8,173 nucleotides of DNA from Planctomycetota bacterium. GTDB lineage: Bacteria; Planctomycetota; UBA1135; UBA2386. This document shows, piece after piece, positions 6,874 to 8,173 of the stretch (position 1 is its first letter; each line of letters begins with the position of its first letter). A program made the translations under genes and the position numbers. The notes under the pieces are model-generated. The model saw only the letters and a program-made list of their open reading frames with translations. It did no database searches and had not been told where the DNA came from. The stretch is taken from NCBI GenBank assembly GCA_020425885.1, contig JAGQRA010000305.1:1-8173 (forward strand), read 5' to 3'.

Positions 6874-7001
6874 GTGCGCACCACAGTTGCCGATACGAAC
6901 GCCATATCGGCAGTTGGCGCGGCAGCACTGAGCGCCGATTCCGGGCTCCGGGGTCGGGCCAGGTGCCCGCGTCTCCCTAGTAGTACCGCGGCGGCGGTTC
7001 G
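6874..7001 (-). other. Gap between the acetyltransferase gene and fadE
   Basis: These 128 bp hold the inverted repeat at 6888-6912. A weak stem CGGGC-N5-GCCCG lies at 6955-6969, which might lessen read-through from the acetyltransferase gene. No T-tract follows it. There is no small ORF worth naming and no strong sigma-70 promoter, though the gap is the natural place for a fadE promoter. Confidence 0.4.
6888..6912. promoter_or_regulatory. Perfect 8-bp inverted repeat upstream of fadE, possible operator
   Basis: TGCCGATA, nine bases, then TATCGGCA form an exact palindrome whose near edge is 14 bp before the fadE ATG and whose centre is 27 bp before it. Each arm is flanked by CAGTT-type sequence. 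The size suits a dimeric repressor such as a TetR or GntR protein, but it does not resemble the E. coli FadR site or the PsrA GAAAC/GTTTC pattern as I know them. It could alternatively act as an mRNA hairpin near the ribosome site. No convincing -35/-10 pair is visible around it. Confidence 0.4.
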
Positions 7002-7499
7002 CTACAGGTCGCGGCAGAAGAAGCGGTCGCAGCCGTGGTGGCCGGTGGCGCCGAGCGCAGCCGGGATCTCGCCGAAGCCGTGGCGGCCGTAGAGGTGCCG
7101 GGCGGTGGTCATCCACGACGTCGTCTCGAGGTAGCAGCGACCGAAGCCGGCCTGTCGCATCTCGTCGAGCAGCAGCTCGAGCAGGGCGTGGCCGAGCCCT
7201 CTGCCTCTGGCCGCCGGACGGAAGTACATCTTGCGCAGCTCGCAGAGCGAGTCCTGCGGTGTGGTGCCCGCGAGTCGGGCGAAGCCGCCGCCGCCCAGCA
7301 CTTCGCCGCCGTGTTCGACTATGTAGTAGCGCGCGTCGGGGGCGGCGTAGCTCTGCGCCATGGCGGCGACTTCGGCGTCGTGGATGGCGAAGCCTTCGCC
7401 GCTGCAGCGATGTTCGGTCATCACCTCGCGGATCACCGCGGCCATGGCGGCATCGTCGGTCGGGCGAATGGGGCGGAGGATCCAGGGCGCGGTCGTCAT
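7002..7499 (-). CDS. GNAT-family N-acetyltransferase
   Basis: This 165-residue protein belongs to the Gcn5-related acetyltransferases, which move the acetyl group of acetyl-CoA to an amine. Its length is normal for a single domain. LRPIRPTDDAAM (8-19) is the usual first strand and helix. ELRKMYFRPAARGRGLG (87-103) is motif A with its RGRGLG pyrophosphate-binding loop, followed by HALLELLLDEMRQAGF. YLETTSWMTTARHLYGRHGF (123-142) is the motif B region ending in the common Y-x-x-x-GF. The substrate cannot be inferred; amino acids, peptides, small amines and ribosomal proteins are all possible. The ATG overlaps the amidase stop (ATGA), so it is probably translated by coupling to the upstream amidase. 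The gene ends 128 bp before fadE. Confidence 0.9.
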   Translation of the reverse strand: MTTAPWILRPIRPTDDAAMAAVIREVMTEHRCSGEGFAIHDAEVAAMAQSYAAPDARYYIVEHGGEVLGGGGFARLAGTTPQDSLCELRKMYFRPAARGRGLGHALLELLLDEMRQAGFGRCYLETTSWMTTARHLYGRHGFGEIPAALGATGHHGCDRFFCRDL

Positions 7500-8173
7500 C
7501 GATGCAGCTCACTCGCCTGCTGCAGCAGCCGGTCCCATTGCATCGCCGGTCCCGGGTCGGACTTGTTGGCCTGGACATGGAAGTGGCCGATGATGCCTTC
7601 GAACCGCTCGAGTTCGGTGGCGTCGAGCTTGTGCGATACGACCGCACCCGTCGCGTCGCGCGGCGCCTGTAGTCGGATGCGCGGCAGCGCCCGGGAGAGG
7701 CCGGCGCACAGCTTCGCCAGCGCCGCGTATTGCTCCGCGGTGTAGTCGAACTGGTAGCGCGTCTCGCCTTGCACGGTCCCCGCGATGAAGTCGGGACGGG
7801 CCGGCCGCGGCACGAAGCCGGCGGTGCGGACGCCGGTCTCGGTCATCCACTTCGGGAACTTCATGAACCAGCCGTGCTCGTCCTTGGCATACCAGCGCCG
7901 CATGTCGGCGTTGAGCGGTTGCGGCCACAGGCCCGGGTGGGCGATCTCGACGCCGACCGCGAAGTCGTTGGCGATGGTGGCGTGCCACGCCCGCTCGCGC
8001 AGGTCGAGGGTCTGGTAGATGGTGCCGTCGACGTCGAGCATGAAGTGCACCGACAGCTTGCGCACGTCCTGCAGCACCTTGAAGCACTGCCGCGAGGTCC
8101 CCGTCGTGTCGTAGTGCAGCACGAACGCGTGCACCGCGGTGCGCAATTCGTCGAGGGTCTGCGGCCGCGACGA
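7496..8173 (-). CDS. N-acetylmuramoyl-L-alanine amidase (Amidase_2/AmpD-like), 5' end outside the window
   Basis: The enzyme cleaves the bond between N-acetylmuramic acid and L-alanine in peptidoglycan or its recycling fragments. 225 residues are visible. FVLHYD carries His20, the first zinc ligand. SVHFMLDVDGTIYQTLD (41-57) is the central strand pair, RAWHA (61-65) the family WHA motif and VGVEIAHP (73-80) the glutamate strand. IIGHFHVQANKSDPGPAMQW (194-213) supplies the second histidine (197 or 199), Lys204 and the Asp206 ligand. About 100 residues separate VEIAHP from the last motif, more than in compact AmpD proteins. That stretch includes a Trp/Lys-rich part (WYAKDEHGWFMKFPKW), perhaps for wall binding. 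The reading frame is open to the right edge and continues naturally above the TTG at 8146, so the true start and any signal peptide are out of view. Cytoplasmic recycling versus periplasmic action therefore cannot be decided. It is coupled by ATGA to the acetyltransferase. Confidence 0.9.
   Translation of the reverse strand, partial: SSRPQTLDELRTAVHAFVLHYDTTGTSRQCFKVLQDVRKLSVHFMLDVDGTIYQTLDLRERAWHATIANDFAVGVEIAHPGLWPQPLNADMRRWYAKDEHGWFMKFPKWMTETGVRTAGFVPRPARPDFIAGTVQGETRYQFDYTAEQYAALAKLCAGLSRALPRIRLQAPRDATGAVVSHKLDATELERFEGIIGHFHVQANKSDPGPAMQWDRLLQQASELHR

Noticed and set aside
5296..7092. 598-codon open frame on the plus strand opposite fadE
   Set aside because: Its product is an Arg/Ala/Asp/Gly/His-rich shadow of the fadE codon pattern in GC-rich DNA, with no domain. 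fadE on the other strand is unambiguous.
6874..7647. Upstream extension of the fadE frame
   Set aside because: The frame stays open by chance, but the sequence is Arg/Pro-rich and overlaps the acetyltransferase and amidase genes in another frame. The FadE membrane segment begins right after ATG 6873.

Overview
The window is GC-rich bacterial chromosome with densely packed genes. A long FadE-type acyl-CoA dehydrogenase with an N-terminal membrane segment, an ECF sigma factor, a GspF/PilC-type membrane protein and an AmpD-like amidase together suggest a Gram-negative proteobacterium. A high-GC gammaproteobacterium (Xanthomonadales-like or Chromatiales-like) is my best guess. That placement is inferred from gene content only; there is no rRNA or other marker gene here. 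I see no tRNA, insertion sequence, CRISPR array or prophage gene.

Layout. Left edge (1-1357, minus strand): a type II secretion F-domain membrane protein is followed by an ECF sigma-70 factor that runs off the left edge. A ribosome-site-led small ORF overlaps the sigma factor's start in another frame. Positions 1358-1741 separate this pair from the next block and hold no gene I can defend. Centre-left (1742-3123, plus strand): two genes overlap by ATGA. The first encodes an exported protein with 12 cysteines, the second an exported protein with a proline run. I recognise neither family. Positions 3124-3251 form a short convergent gap carrying three stem-loops. Right two-thirds (3252-8173, minus strand): in transcription order, an N-acetylmuramoyl-L-alanine amidase (5' end beyond the window), a GNAT acetyltransferase overlapping it by ATGA, fadE, and a long two-domain dCTP deaminase (dcd).

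How the genes may work together. The amidase and acetyltransferase look translationally coupled. fadE sits behind a 128-bp gap that contains a perfect 8-bp inverted repeat close to its start codon, so it probably has its own control; dcd follows 49 bp later and is likely read from the same transcript. fadE (fatty-acid beta-oxidation) and dcd (dTTP precursor supply) have no obvious metabolic link, so this looks like ordinary housekeeping organisation. The part without an obvious explanation is the left 3.1 kb: an unaccompanied F-domain protein, a sigma factor, and a divergently transcribed pair of exported proteins of unknown function.
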